Assembly: GCF_019423705.1 (NCBI RefSeq)
Contig: NZ_JAHZAX010000003.1
Location: 190,182-254,181, forward strand
Reading direction: 5' to 3'
From: Ruminococcus sp.
Lineage (GTDB): Bacteria; Bacillota; Clostridia; Oscillospirales; Ruminococcaceae
Length of the DNA: 64,000 bases
Made by a program: the position numbers and the translations under genes. Of this stretch, positions 54,531 to 64,000 are shown one piece after another (the first letter of the stretch is position 1; each line of letters begins with the position of its first letter). The notes under the pieces were generated by a model. That model saw only the letters and a program-made list of their open reading frames with translations, was not told the DNA's origin and did not search any database.

Positions 54531-57500
54531 TTAAATTGCCACATTCTCCTCCTTTCCTTTACCTTTTTCTTTTTTTGGCTTTCGCTCCTGTGATCGCAGC
54601 CTTGCAGCTTCCTTTTTGAGCTTTGCACAATCAAAGTAATTGGTACGCTTCTTATCTGGGTTATTCTTCTTAAAATCAGCAGCAGCTTGATTAAGTTCAT
54701 CAGTTAAAGTTGCAAGCCGTTCAGTCTTTTCTTCCAGTTCTTCAGCCTGAGCAAAAGGTTGTGCAACTATTTTTTTAGCTTCTGCAATATCAAAATTATG
54801 CTTGCCCAGCTCAACTTGTACATTATTGATTTTTTCATCAATCGAGTACAACGCATTCTCCAGACGTTTAAGATTGTTTGAATATGATATGCCCATATCA
54901 GTATGATATATTGCAGCTCCCTTTAGATCTGCACGAATCACCTTTGAAAAGCTGTCCATAGAAACTGAAAGCGGAAATCCTTGAAATTCGCCTATTTTTA
55001 TTGATTTGTCCATATTTGCTGTTACAGCGTCAAATGTAGCCTTTTCAAAAGCTTTTGCAGCTTCCGTTCTATCCGTATATGTATGATCGTCAATAGTTAT
55101 TTTAAAGACAGGCTGCTGCGTTTCAAGATCAACCGGCAAACTTTCTATATGCTTTTTGTCGGTTTGGTAATTATCAATAGCATTTTTCAAACGCTGTTCT
55201 ACCGCCGGGGCTCTGAATATCTTATCCTCCATATCGTGCTTTGTATTTGTATACTCAGCTTTGAGAATGTTCAATTCTTTAACCTCATTATCAAGCTGCA
55301 TTTTTTCTTTGATACGCTCATCGCCGGTACACAGAGTTTTTATTTCTGAATACGAGAGAGCTTGTTGATCTACATCATCACATTTGCGAACAGGAGTTTT
55401 TGAAGTCATTATCTGAGATATAAACTTTTGCTTGCTTTCAAGGGTTTGGTATGAATATGCGTCAAACGTGCCTTTTGTAACATAGCGATACAGATGAACC
55501 TTTTCATTTTGGTTGCCTTGACGTACAATTCTACCTTTACGTTGCTCCATATCAGCCGGACGCCAAGGAATATCAAGATCGTGTACGGCAATGAGCTTGT
55601 CTTGCACATTCGTACCTGTACCCATTTTTGAAGTACTGCCAAGCAGCACTCTTACTTCGCCGGAACGTACCTTGTCAAAAAGCTCTGTTTTCTGCTTTTC
55701 AGTCTTTGCGTCGTGAATATATGCTATTTCAGTTTCCGGAACACCTTTTGATATAAGTTTTTTCTTAATATCATCATATACACAGAAATCACATTCTTCT
55801 TCAAACGATTCCTTTTCAGAAACACTTTTATCATCATCTTCTGTGTTTCCTAAGTTGCTTTGCTTGTGCGGAACACCTAGATCACAGAAGATTATCTGCG
55901 TAAGTTTCCGTTCCTCAGTATCTTGATGAATACGGAAAACATTTTCAACACATTGATTGAGCTTTGTCATCGGACTATCTTCAAAAGACGGGTCTATAAG
56001 ACGTGGGTCAAGACCAAGCTTACGTCCGTCTGATGTGATTTTAAGCATATTATCTTCTGTTGGCTCAACATTTCCTGCCTGCACATCGTCCGCTCTGTCT
56101 GCTAGTTCTTCGACAAGCTTTTTCTGAAAATCTGTCGCTTCAACGTTTACAATATGAGTTTCACATTCTGGCACATCAAGTTTCATTGTATCGGCGGTTC
56201 TTATGTCAGCGACTTGTTTGAACATAGACATAAGCTCTGGCAATCCAGTATAATGTGCGATCCTTGTGCGCTGTTTAAATTTGTTGCCTGCTGGGGCAAG
56301 CTCCCAATCAGTTTTTTGTGTGCCGAATACAGATACCCAATTGTCAAAGTGGTCTAAGTCTTTCGCTTTTAAGAAATCATATTCTAAGTATCTCATCATC
56401 GTATGTAATTCGGTGACTGAATTTGATAGCGGTGTACCAGTTGCAAGTATAATGCCTTTTCCACCTGTCTTTTCGTCAAGATACCGACACTTTGTAAAGA
56501 GGTCTAATGCTTTCTGTGAAGCTGATGAGGATATTCCAGATACGTTCTGAAGCTTTGTTGGTGTAAAGAGATTCTTAAATTCGTGAGCTTCATCGACCAC
56601 AAGTTTATCAATTCCCATTTCTTCAAACGTTATAACGTCGTCTTGCTTTTTAGATCTGAGCTTTTCGAGATTTTGTTCAAGACCTCTCTTTGTGCGTTCC
56701 ATTGCCTTAACGCTAAAGTTGTTGGTGTCTTTATTATTCTTGTATAGCTTAATGCCCTCGACAATATCATCAATTTGTTGTTGCAGTATATTTTCTTGCC
56801 GCTCTTGTGACATTGGAATGGCTTTAAGCTGCGAGTGACCTATGATTACAGCATCGTAATTTCCGGTAGCTATTTTGGCAAATAGCTGCTGGCGATTATT
56901 TTTCTGAAAGTCCTGCTTTGTTGCAACAAGAATGTTTGCGTTCGGGTACAGTTTCATAAAATCATCACCGATCTGTTCTGTAAGGTGATTTGGAACACAC
57001 ATAAGTGCTTTCGTGGAAAGTCCTAAACGCTTGCTTTCCATAATACTAGCTATCATTTCAAAAGTTTTTCCTGCACCAACAGAATGAGCGAATAGTGTAT
57101 TGCCGCCAAACAATGCGTGTGCTATCGCATTCTTCTGATGTTCTCGTAATTTGATATCAGCATTCATACTAGGGAAGCGCAGATTGCTGCCGTCATATTC
57201 TCTGGGGCGTATACAATTAAATCTCTCGTTATATTCAGCAACAAGCTTTTCACGACGTTCTGGGTCATTAAAAATCCAATCTTTAAAAGTGCTGCGGATT
57301 TTCTCTGCCTTTTTCTGTGCGAGCTTTGTTGCGTTAATATCTACAACACGTTTGGTTTTATCAGAATTATTCGGATCAGGGATAAGCATTGTGACTTTCG
57401 GGTCTTTCAGATTAAGAAGTGACTCCATAATCTCATAGGCATTAGTTTTATCCGTACCGAATTTTTTTGTAACGGCTACTGATTTATCAATACGCTTATT

Positions 57501-60500
57501 TGTAATACTGTAAGCATTGGCAGCAGAAGAATATTCCACTTTTATCGGTTTTGGCTTTCTCCAAAAATGATATGTTTGGCTATCAGTACGGTTCATTTGT
57601 GGCGTATTGAATGTTTCGTATATGAATTGCTCATAATACTTTGGGTCAATCCAAGTTGCGCCGATTTTCACATCTATATCGCCTGACTTCAAAGGCTCTG
57701 GCATAGCTTGTTTTAAAGCAATGACGTTTTCTTTGAACCTACCGTCCTTTTCTGCATATTGTTCCGCAATATTTAGCTTTTGACGAATATCGCCGGACAG
57801 GTATTCACTTGCAGTCTGATACTCCTCACTTGTGTTCGGCACAAGGAATATATCACCTTTAAGCTCTTTGATAAGCTGTTCTTTTGGAAGATCGGTCAGC
57901 TCCTGCATATAGTCAAAATCAATTTTTGCCTTTTCTGCAATCGACAAAGTGAGTGCCTCAATCGCTGTATCAACGTGATTTGCTGCTATCGCTGGCTTTA
58001 TAGTGCGCTTTGTGAATATATCTGACTTTTCAAGCAGCTTGTCTTTATCATAAGATTTTTCAAGCGTGGCTACCAGATTATACGATATATCATCTCTGAA
58101 ATAACGCTTATTACTTTGGCTGTGAAGCAGCCCATATTTGTTATAGAAGTTGTCATAAAGAGTATTAAGCTTGCCCTGCAATGCTTTGAGCTCATCATCA
58201 CTATGATCTTGTTCCTGAGCGGCAAGCAGATTTCTTGTACAATCTCTTATCTCAATAAACGCTTTGGCTCTATTGAGCTGAGAGTTTTTGCTGTTGTATT
58301 TAAACTCGCAAACTCTTGACGATGTTTTAAAATATATATTTCCACCCTTTTCAAATAGACTGAAATTCCGCAAGTTTTGCGGCGGTATTATAACGCCATT
58401 GTCCAGTTTTGGATAAACATCAACGGCTTTGTTATCAGATATAGTCGCAGACATTTTATTGACCGCTTCAGAAAGCTGAGCTCCCAGCTCTTTGTCCTTG
58501 TCTGCAATGACTTTTGTACCGCTGCTTCTGGGGTTGCTGTCTTTTACAAGCTCTCCTAGTATCATTTCCGGCTTGTCTATAAAGTACTGATTTACTGATA
58601 AGCCATTCTTGTTCTCTCCTATATGCACCCAGTCTGGCAGCTCCTTCGGCGGCGCAGAACGTTTCTGCAAAAAGATAATATCGCTTGTAACTTCTGTGCC
58701 TGCATTTGCCCTAAATGCTCCGGAGGGAAGTCTGACTGCGCCGATCAAATCGGCTTTTTCAGCAAGCTGTTTTCTTATGCTCTCATCTTTCTTGTCAAGC
58801 GTACCTGTTGATGTTATAAATGCTACAATTCCGCCCGGCTTGACCTTGTCTAGTGCTTCGGCAAAGAAGTAATCGTGCAGCTTATTAGTATTATGTTTCT
58901 GGTCTTTAAAACTTAGATCTCCGAACGGCACATTGCCAATAGCAACATCAAAGCAACCGTTTTGGTACTCATTCTTTTCAAAACCCTCAACCTTTATTTC
59001 GGCATTTGGGTATAGCTTTTGAGCAATTCTTCCGGAAATACTATCAATTTCTGTGCCGTATATCTTTGTGTTCTGTGTCATTTCCTGCGGCATACGTCCT
59101 ATGAAATTGCCGACACCTAAAGAAGGTTCAAGCACGTTTCCACCCTCAAAGCCGAACTTTGCAAGTGCTTCATACATTCCGTCAATAATAGTTGGAGTGG
59201 TGTAAAAAGCGTCGAGAACGGAAGCCCTTGCAAGACTATATTCCTTGTCTGTCAGAAGTTCTTTGAGTTGGGTATATTCTTCTGCCCAGTCTTTCTTTGA
59301 ATCGTCAAAGGCGTTTTGTAAGCCGCCCCAACCGACATACTTTGAAAGCGTTTGCTTTTCTTCGTCTGTTGCCGGTCTGTTCTCTTTCTCTAATATTTTG
59401 AGTGTTTCGATAGCTGCAATATTGGCTTTGAATTTTGTCTTTGCACCACCTTCGCCGAGATTATCATCGGTAATAGCAAAATTCTGAACCTCGTTATTCT
59501 CAGTATTTTCAGACGATGATACTTGAATGTTATCATCAAACGAAAGCTGCTTTGCAAATGTATCATCTACATCTGAATTATCATTGTCCAACTTTGTATC
59601 CACCGGAGATAAAGTTGGTGGATTAGTTTCTGACTTTTCTTCTTGTGCATTTTCCTGAGAATTTTCAAAGAGTGAAAGCTGCTCATCAGCGGTAGAGGAT
59701 ATGGTAGTGTTCTCATTGTCAGCAGACGGAGTTGCTTCCTTTTCGATTGGTAAGGCAGTATCGGTTGTTTCCGGCACTTGCTTTTCCGGCGTTGTATATG
59801 GTACAGGTTTTTCAATCTCGCCATTTTTTATCGCAAGCATTTTCTTTTCATAATCGTCTATCTGTTCTCTTGTGAAGTAGTCGTTTTCCGGCATTTTCTC
59901 ATATAGCTCATTGATCTTAGCTATCTGCTTTTCAACAGTTTCCGCCCACAAATGTTTTTCGGCGCCTGTTTTCAAATAGTAGTCACAGTCAAGCTTGAGC
60001 CTACCTAAAAGTCTGTTTGTTTCAGACTGCGATTCATTTGTAAGTGTTGGTGCTATACTGTCTTTCATCGGCTCAGATTTAATTCCGAGATAGCTGTTGA
60101 CCTCTGCGATAACATCTTTAAGCTTGCCGTCAAACAATGTTTTGTTCATATTTGAAGGACTGCCATAGGTGTTTGTAAAAACCGGCAGACGGAACAACTT
60201 AGGGTTCAAGTTGTCATAGCCGTTTATCTTCATCTGTTTTTCAGTTCTTTCAAGAAGCTGCTTTGCCTGATCTGAAAAATTGTGATTTTCATACAACTTT
60301 TCAAATGCAGCGTGCAGATCGTTTGGCGGCAATGTTTCGCCTAAAGATACATTTTCCTGTTTATCTATTGTTTTTCCACTCTTGACAATATTGTGACTTT
60401 GGTGTATAATAGTATTAAAGTCAAGATTGTTTGTTAATTCGGAGTATTGTTCTCCCCATCTTTCAAACAGTTCTTGGCTTTTTTGTTTATTACAAAACAG

Positions 60501-62213
60501 GAGATTATCTGCTTGAACTATTCTCTTGAAATACTCAGGAAAATTATTTCTTCCATATACACTTGTAATGAAATTAGAACTGATATTCTCGACTTCATAT
60601 CTTCCTTTGCCATTTGGCTTTATGCTTGCTATTATCGGGTTATCAGCTTTGTCAATTTCTGTTGTTACAACGATAATGCTGTCTTTGCGATTTGGCGAAT
60701 CAATAATCATTACGGGAGAAGAAAGCAACTTCGGTAACCTTTTGACTTGCTCAACATCAAGACCGTGCTGATGATTTTTTTCATCTGTTGGTAAAATAGC
60801 ATTCTTCAAATGCTTTTGTGTGTACAGCATAGGTAGCTGCTCACAGCCAACATCGAGCAAAATTTGTGGTGTATCACAAACTTTTAGACTTGTGTAGAAC
60901 GGTAATTTTCCATTTAAAGCATCATCTACCTGTTCAGCAAATGTTTTTTCGCTTTTGACGATCTCATCATCTTGTCGCTTTGAATGCTCGAGCACAGCTT
61001 TGTCGAGATACCTTTGAACATCACTTGGGTCTATTTCTCCGGCAACAGCACTATGGAACATATCAAAGAATGTGCGTATATCAGCTAACAATAACCGCTC
61101 ATCGACTTCATCAAGAACGGTAACAGATATTCCCTCGGAATAGCCTTGACGCAGCAGAGCCTTTTGTTCGTCAGAAAAATTATGATTTTCATATACTTTT
61201 TGAAGTGCTATGTTATCATCAATTTCCTGTTTTAGCTTCATCAGATTTGAATGAACGCCGTCTTTGTCGTTAATACGGTCATCAAAAGAAGCCTTTGCGT
61301 AAGCAATAATAGGCTCTTTTAACTTTAATATATCTTCCTTGCTATACGAATCCTCAATGAAGACAGCCATAGCGTTATCAATTTCTTTTGAAAGATCGCA
61401 TTTGTCTTGTGCTTCTATCAGGGCTTCTATAAGTTTTCCTGTGTTGCCCTGTTCGCTGGTGAAGATCACTCGTCCGTCCTTTATCAAGCCTGAATACTCT
61501 GCCAGCTCATCAAGATAGGGCTGTATCTCTTTATATCTTTCCGGGGATATATTAGGCGAGAAGTATTCCTTGTGGGCTATATCGTCATAATATTTGTTGC
61601 CGATGAATGTGTATGTATGCTCTTTGTGTTGCTCTTGGTGCTTAACAAAGTCATTACGCTTTTGAACAACGTCTTTGTGTATCTTTTTAACTTCCGGCAT
61701 ATCTGATTTGCTAACAGTCAGTACAGTCTGACTTCTCATTTGCATAATACTATTTTTTATGTCCTTGAGCTTATCTATATCCGCAGCACTTACGGTAATA
61801 GTACCCTTATTGTTTGTATAAATCCTGCCAGAGAATTTTATATTCTGCTGTTCCATAAGTGACGCCATCTTGAGGATAACGTCACGATCGGCTTTAAAAT
61901 ACTCTTTTTGAGGAATATATCTGTATTCCATATTGCCGATAATATTCATTTTCGGTGGAGTATATGGCTTTTCTGGTTTCTGATATAGCATTTTATCAGC
62001 AAGGCTGCTTCCGAGTATTTGCTTAAACCAATTCAGATCCTTGGTATTAAAGGCAAGCTTGCTTGTGCCTTTGCGAGAAAATGCGTAATAGTTCATTCCT
62101 GCTTGCTCAAGCAGGCTGCACAGTTTCTTTAAATCCTTTTCTTTCAAAGAAACGATCGTCTTATCATCATTATCAGTCGCTTTGTTCCATATTTCATTTC
62201 CGTATGTAGTCAA
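54531..62213 (-). CDS. Giant DNA methylase-SNF2 helicase of mobile elements
   Basis: The 2560-residue protein has N-terminal domains of unknown function, with YENHNFSD repeats near residues 338 and 639. A methylase-like domain follows with IGNVPFGD near 1083-1090 (NPPY-like motif). The helicase part has AHSVGAGKTFEMIAS near 1705, VDEAHEFKNL near 1871, and the C-terminal helicase motif ADMEQRKGRIVRQGNQ near 2225. Similar fused proteins are typical cargo of Clostridial elements and recall the phage P1 DarB antirestriction protein. It overlaps the next upstream gene by 4 bases. The basic end carries the F-x4-L-K-x8-Q pattern. Confidence 0.88.
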   Translation of the reverse strand: MTTYGNEIWNKATDNDDKTIVSLKEKDLKKLCSLLEQAGMNYYAFSRKGTSKLAFNTKDLNWFKQILGSSLADKMLYQKPEKPYTPPKMNIIGNMEYRYIPQKEYFKADRDVILKMASLMEQQNIKFSGRIYTNNKGTITVSAADIDKLKDIKNSIMQMRSQTVLTVSKSDMPEVKKIHKDVVQKRNDFVKHQEQHKEHTYTFIGNKYYDDIAHKEYFSPNISPERYKEIQPYLDELAEYSGLIKDGRVIFTSEQGNTGKLIEALIEAQDKCDLSKEIDNAMAVFIEDSYSKEDILKLKEPIIAYAKASFDDRINDKDGVHSNLMKLKQEIDDNIALQKVYENHNFSDEQKALLRQGYSEGISVTVLDEVDERLLLADIRTFFDMFHSAVAGEIDPSDVQRYLDKAVLEHSKRQDDEIVKSEKTFAEQVDDALNGKLPFYTSLKVCDTPQILLDVGCEQLPMLYTQKHLKNAILPTDEKNHQHGLDVEQVKRLPKLLSSPVMIIDSPNRKDSIIVVTTEIDKADNPIIASIKPNGKGRYEVENISSNFITSVYGRNNFPEYFKRIVQADNLLFCNKQKSQELFERWGEQYSELTNNLDFNTIIHQSHNIVKSGKTIDKQENVSLGETLPPNDLHAAFEKLYENHNFSDQAKQLLERTEKQMKINGYDNLNPKLFRLPVFTNTYGSPSNMNKTLFDGKLKDVIAEVNSYLGIKSEPMKDSIAPTLTNESQSETNRLLGRLKLDCDYYLKTGAEKHLWAETVEKQIAKINELYEKMPENDYFTREQIDDYEKKMLAIKNGEIEKPVPYTTPEKQVPETTDTALPIEKEATPSADNENTTISSTADEQLSLFENSQENAQEEKSETNPPTLSPVDTKLDNDNSDVDDTFAKQLSFDDNIQVSSSENTENNEVQNFAITDDNLGEGGAKTKFKANIAAIETLKILEKENRPATDEEKQTLSKYVGWGGLQNAFDDSKKDWAEEYTQLKELLTDKEYSLARASVLDAFYTTPTIIDGMYEALAKFGFEGGNVLEPSLGVGNFIGRMPQEMTQNTKIYGTEIDSISGRIAQKLYPNAEIKVEGFEKNEYQNGCFDVAIGNVPFGDLSFKDQKHNTNKLHDYFFAEALDKVKPGGIVAFITSTGTLDKKDESIRKQLAEKADLIGAVRLPSGAFRANAGTEVTSDIIFLQKRSAPPKELPDWVHIGENKNGLSVNQYFIDKPEMILGELVKDSNPRSSGTKVIADKDKELGAQLSEAVNKMSATISDNKAVDVYPKLDNGVIIPPQNLRNFSLFEKGGNIYFKTSSRVCEFKYNSKNSQLNRAKAFIEIRDCTRNLLAAQEQDHSDDELKALQGKLNTLYDNFYNKYGLLHSQSNKRYFRDDISYNLVATLEKSYDKDKLLEKSDIFTKRTIKPAIAANHVDTAIEALTLSIAEKAKIDFDYMQELTDLPKEQLIKELKGDIFLVPNTSEEYQTASEYLSGDIRQKLNIAEQYAEKDGRFKENVIALKQAMPEPLKSGDIDVKIGATWIDPKYYEQFIYETFNTPQMNRTDSQTYHFWRKPKPIKVEYSSAANAYSITNKRIDKSVAVTKKFGTDKTNAYEIMESLLNLKDPKVTMLIPDPNNSDKTKRVVDINATKLAQKKAEKIRSTFKDWIFNDPERREKLVAEYNERFNCIRPREYDGSNLRFPSMNADIKLREHQKNAIAHALFGGNTLFAHSVGAGKTFEMIASIMESKRLGLSTKALMCVPNHLTEQIGDDFMKLYPNANILVATKQDFQKNNRQQLFAKIATGNYDAVIIGHSQLKAIPMSQERQENILQQQIDDIVEGIKLYKNNKDTNNFSVKAMERTKRGLEQNLEKLRSKKQDDVITFEEMGIDKLVVDEAHEFKNLFTPTKLQNVSGISSSASQKALDLFTKCRYLDEKTGGKGIILATGTPLSNSVTELHTMMRYLEYDFLKAKDLDHFDNWVSVFGTQKTDWELAPAGNKFKQRTRIAHYTGLPELMSMFKQVADIRTADTMKLDVPECETHIVNVEATDFQKKLVEELADRADDVQAGNVEPTEDNMLKITSDGRKLGLDPRLIDPSFEDSPMTKLNQCVENVFRIHQDTEERKLTQIIFCDLGVPHKQSNLGNTEDDDKSVSEKESFEEECDFCVYDDIKKKLISKGVPETEIAYIHDAKTEKQKTELFDKVRSGEVRVLLGSTSKMGTGTNVQDKLIAVHDLDIPWRPADMEQRKGRIVRQGNQNEKVHLYRYVTKGTFDAYSYQTLESKQKFISQIMTSKTPVRKCDDVDQQALSYSEIKTLCTGDERIKEKMQLDNEVKELNILKAEYTNTKHDMEDKIFRAPAVEQRLKNAIDNYQTDKKHIESLPVDLETQQPVFKITIDDHTYTDRTEAAKAFEKATFDAVTANMDKSIKIGEFQGFPLSVSMDSFSKVIRADLKGAAIYHTDMGISYSNNLKRLENALYSIDEKINNVQVELGKHNFDIAEAKKIVAQPFAQAEELEEKTERLATLTDELNQAAADFKKNNPDKKRTNYFDCAKLKKEAARLRSQERKPKKEKGKGKEENVAI
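59590..59616. repeat. 27-bp palindromic repeat, copy 3 (inside the giant gene)
   Basis: AACTTTGTATCC, ACC, GGAGATAAAGTT; arms match at 10 of 12. On the minus strand it encodes LSPVDTKLD, the same peptide and frame as copy 2. Confidence 0.8.
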
Positions 62214-64000
62214 GACCGTTCACCCCTATCTTTATTTTTTACCTCTTTAGGAGAAGCTTTGTGTTTTTCTTCTGTTCTTTTCTTCAAAAAGTTCCTTGAG
62301 ATCTGAAAGCTTGTCACTTTCGGATAATCACTTTGCTTTATAGTTACCGCAGATTTATCGCCATTTAGTACAGCGGAGTGTTCAATGTCATTCTTCCTGA
62401 GTTCACCAACGACCGCTCTTGCGGACTTTTCGTCCATACGCTGTGTAAAGCGTTCTTTTTTATCAAGATTTTTATAAAACTCAGGATTTAAAAATTTTGC
62501 TTTATCTGCATTGAGCAATTCATAAGTTTTGTCTTTGTTGCTGTTGGATACCGTTATCTTTAAGTTTGTACCGCTTTTTACTGCCGAAAAAGGTATCTTA
62601 TTCTCGTTGAGCTTGTTCATCAACCTTTGGGCTTCAACGGCACTTACCGCAAGGATAGCTCTATCGGCTGCTTTCAAGGACTTATAATAGTCAGGGTTTA
62701 TGTATCTTTTTTCTTTTGTGTCCTCTACGGTATTCGTTCCTTTGTCAGTTTCAGACTGCGATATGTTATTTTCCTGCGGCGGCTCATCTCTCTTGCCGTT
62801 GTTTATAATTCCATCAATGGAGTTATAATCATCTTCCATCGCCATTTCAGCATTTTTCAAATACTCAAATGGATTTTCCTGTGCGGCTGTAAGACAAGCC
62901 TTTTCAGAAATTGCTGCAACGCTTATTTCACCTGTTTCAAGGCTTGTTTGAACAGCATTTGCTGTGTTTTGCATTACTGTATCAATTTCGGCTTCTGATT
63001 TTTTGGCATAGGTTGCGTGATTTTGACTTAAAGTGCTGATTTTATTATCCAAATCTGCTATCTGAGTATTGCACTTATTTATGCTGTTCTGTATATCACT
63101 CTTAGCAGAAATAGCCGTTTCCGGTGCATTATACTTTTGGGTTTGGCTTTCAAGTTTATCAACGAGAGCAGCTTTCTTATCATTTAAACAAGCAAGCGTA
63201 CTCTGATTAAGCTTGTCCATTGCGGTGGCAAACCTTTGACGTCGCTCAGCTCCGATAACAGCAAAGCTTTTCACAGTATCGCTGAGAGCTACACATATTT
63301 CAAGCTTGTGCCCGATAATTTCAGATTTACGATCAATTTCGGCTATGCGGTTCTGGTGATTTTTTATTTTCTGCTGCCGTGCAGGTATTTTTTCATTACG
63401 AATAGCATTTATCTTCTGCTCATTTCGAGCCACAATAGCCTTAAAAACGTTGCTTCGTTCTGATAAAGAGGAGAACATTTTATTCAGATCTTCAAGCTTA
63501 TCTGCCTTTAAAGACAGCTTTGTGATCTTGACTTCATTTCTTTCGATCTTTGTCGTTCTTGTATCACGCTTGTCTTTAAGTGTTTCAAGTAGGCTTTCGT
63601 GGAAATCCGCTTTTGCATTGAGAATTGGCAAAAGTTTATTATGTTCTACCGGATTATGAAAGTGAGTTATTTCGGGACTTTCCTGTTCCGGGTACTTGAC
63701 ATTTGCTGTTGTATATGCTATACTATTATCAAAGCAGAGAATTGTATTTAACGAGGGCAATTGGAGCCCAATGTCTTTATATAATTCTTCTGCTTTTTCT
63801 GTATTTATAGCTAAAATTTCATCTTTATGTAATGATAAATAATTTTTCAGAGATCTTTTTACATCTATGTTTCCAAGCTCATCTGTTGCATTGTCTTTGG
63901 CATATAGAGTGTTTAGAACATTAACAGTACCGTTTTTTCGGTCTAAGGTGTTGTATGCTCTAAAAGACTTCTTAATCAAGCGGTTGGGAAGTCTCTTAGA
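62210..64000 (-). CDS. Large coiled-coil protein upstream of the giant helicase, 5' end outside
   Basis: At least 597 residues. The frame is open to the window edge with no supported start; the TTG at 63977-63979 has no ribosome-binding site. A long coiled-coil region (about residues 130-350) is followed by two similar C-terminal modules (YINPDYYKSLKAADRAILAV and FLNPEFYKNLDKKERFTQRM). These modules resemble small domains at the start of the giant helicase, suggesting shared partner-binding. The function is unknown. It is coupled to the helicase gene by a 4-base overlap. Confidence 0.75.
   Translation of the reverse strand, partial: SKRLPNRLIKKSFRAYNTLDRKNGTVNVLNTLYAKDNATDELGNIDVKRSLKNYLSLHKDEILAINTEKAEELYKDIGLQLPSLNTILCFDNSIAYTTANVKYPEQESPEITHFHNPVEHNKLLPILNAKADFHESLLETLKDKRDTRTTKIERNEVKITKLSLKADKLEDLNKMFSSLSERSNVFKAIVARNEQKINAIRNEKIPARQQKIKNHQNRIAEIDRKSEIIGHKLEICVALSDTVKSFAVIGAERRQRFATAMDKLNQSTLACLNDKKAALVDKLESQTQKYNAPETAISAKSDIQNSINKCNTQIADLDNKISTLSQNHATYAKKSEAEIDTVMQNTANAVQTSLETGEISVAAISEKACLTAAQENPFEYLKNAEMAMEDDYNSIDGIINNGKRDEPPQENNISQSETDKGTNTVEDTKEKRYINPDYYKSLKAADRAILAVSAVEAQRLMNKLNENKIPFSAVKSGTNLKITVSNSNKDKTYELLNADKAKFLNPEFYKNLDKKERFTQRMDEKSARAVVGELRKNDIEHSAVLNGDKSAVTIKQSDYPKVTSFQISRNFLKKRTEEKHKASPKEVKNKDRGERS

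Larger units (their letters stand above)
41908..64000. mobile_element. Integrative conjugative/mobilisable element, recombinase-proximal part
   Basis: The region carries a large serine recombinase at the edge, a candidate oriT, MobC, relaxase, ParA/ParB, SSB, toxin genes and a giant methylase-helicase. It is visibly more A+T-rich than the flanking chromosome. It interrupts a chromosomal toxin gene. No type IV secretion genes are in view, so it may be conjugative (genes beyond 64 kb) or only mobilisable. Confidence 0.9.

Overview
The window looks like the chromosome of a low-GC, spore-forming Firmicute of the Ruminococcus/Oscillospiraceae type. The reasons are a short SRP RNA next to dnaX-ybaB-recR, dipicolinate synthase genes (dpaAB), a str/rpo cluster, chemotaxis genes, and many sigma-A type promoters with 17-base spacers. 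The species cannot be named from sequence alone.

Positions 1-41,900 are mostly ordinary chromosome. In order: an ABC-2 exporter with a divergent histidine kinase/response regulator pair; tRNA-Leu(CAA); a CheY-CheX pair; SRP RNA-dnaX-ybaB-recR; tadA with a CPBP-family membrane protein; tuf-fusA-rpsG-rpsL and rpoC-rpoB on the minus strand, with an ECF sigma/anti-sigma-like pair inserted between rpoC and rpsL; a comM-like ATPase, an alpha/beta hydrolase and a divergent EF-G paralogue; dpaAB, glgA, an ACT-domain protein with a DUF711 protein, a PHP phosphatase, pfkA, a chemoreceptor and a polysaccharide deacetylase. An intact Fst-like type I toxin-antitoxin locus lies at 36.9-37.3 kb: a 37-aa hydrophobic toxin and a convergent small RNA.

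From about 41,908 to the end is one end of an integrative conjugative or mobilisable element. It sits inside a second copy of the Fst-like toxin gene and leaves only the toxin promoter, leader and first codons. The element has a large serine recombinase at the junction, a sigma-like regulator, a candidate oriT, MobC and a MOBP-type relaxase. A cargo and maintenance operon follows (small unknown proteins, SSB, ParA, a ParB-like protein, VapD, a secreted membrane-anchored protein), then a 2560-aa methylase-helicase and the start of another large gene that runs off the window.

The most notable content is in the element. (1) There is a complete type III toxin-antitoxin (ToxIN/AbiQ type) locus: promoter, three 34-nt repeats with compensatory base changes, terminator, and ToxN-like endoribonuclease. 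(2) ToxN, VapD and the giant methylase-helicase share an ungapped basic C-terminal tail pattern (F-x4-L-K-x8-Q) that may be a common targeting or translocation tag. (3) A 27-bp palindromic repeat occurs three times, twice inserted in frame in coding sequence. (4) Besides SSB itself, two small proteins end in SSB-like acidic-PF tips. These are inferences from sequence and need database comparison.
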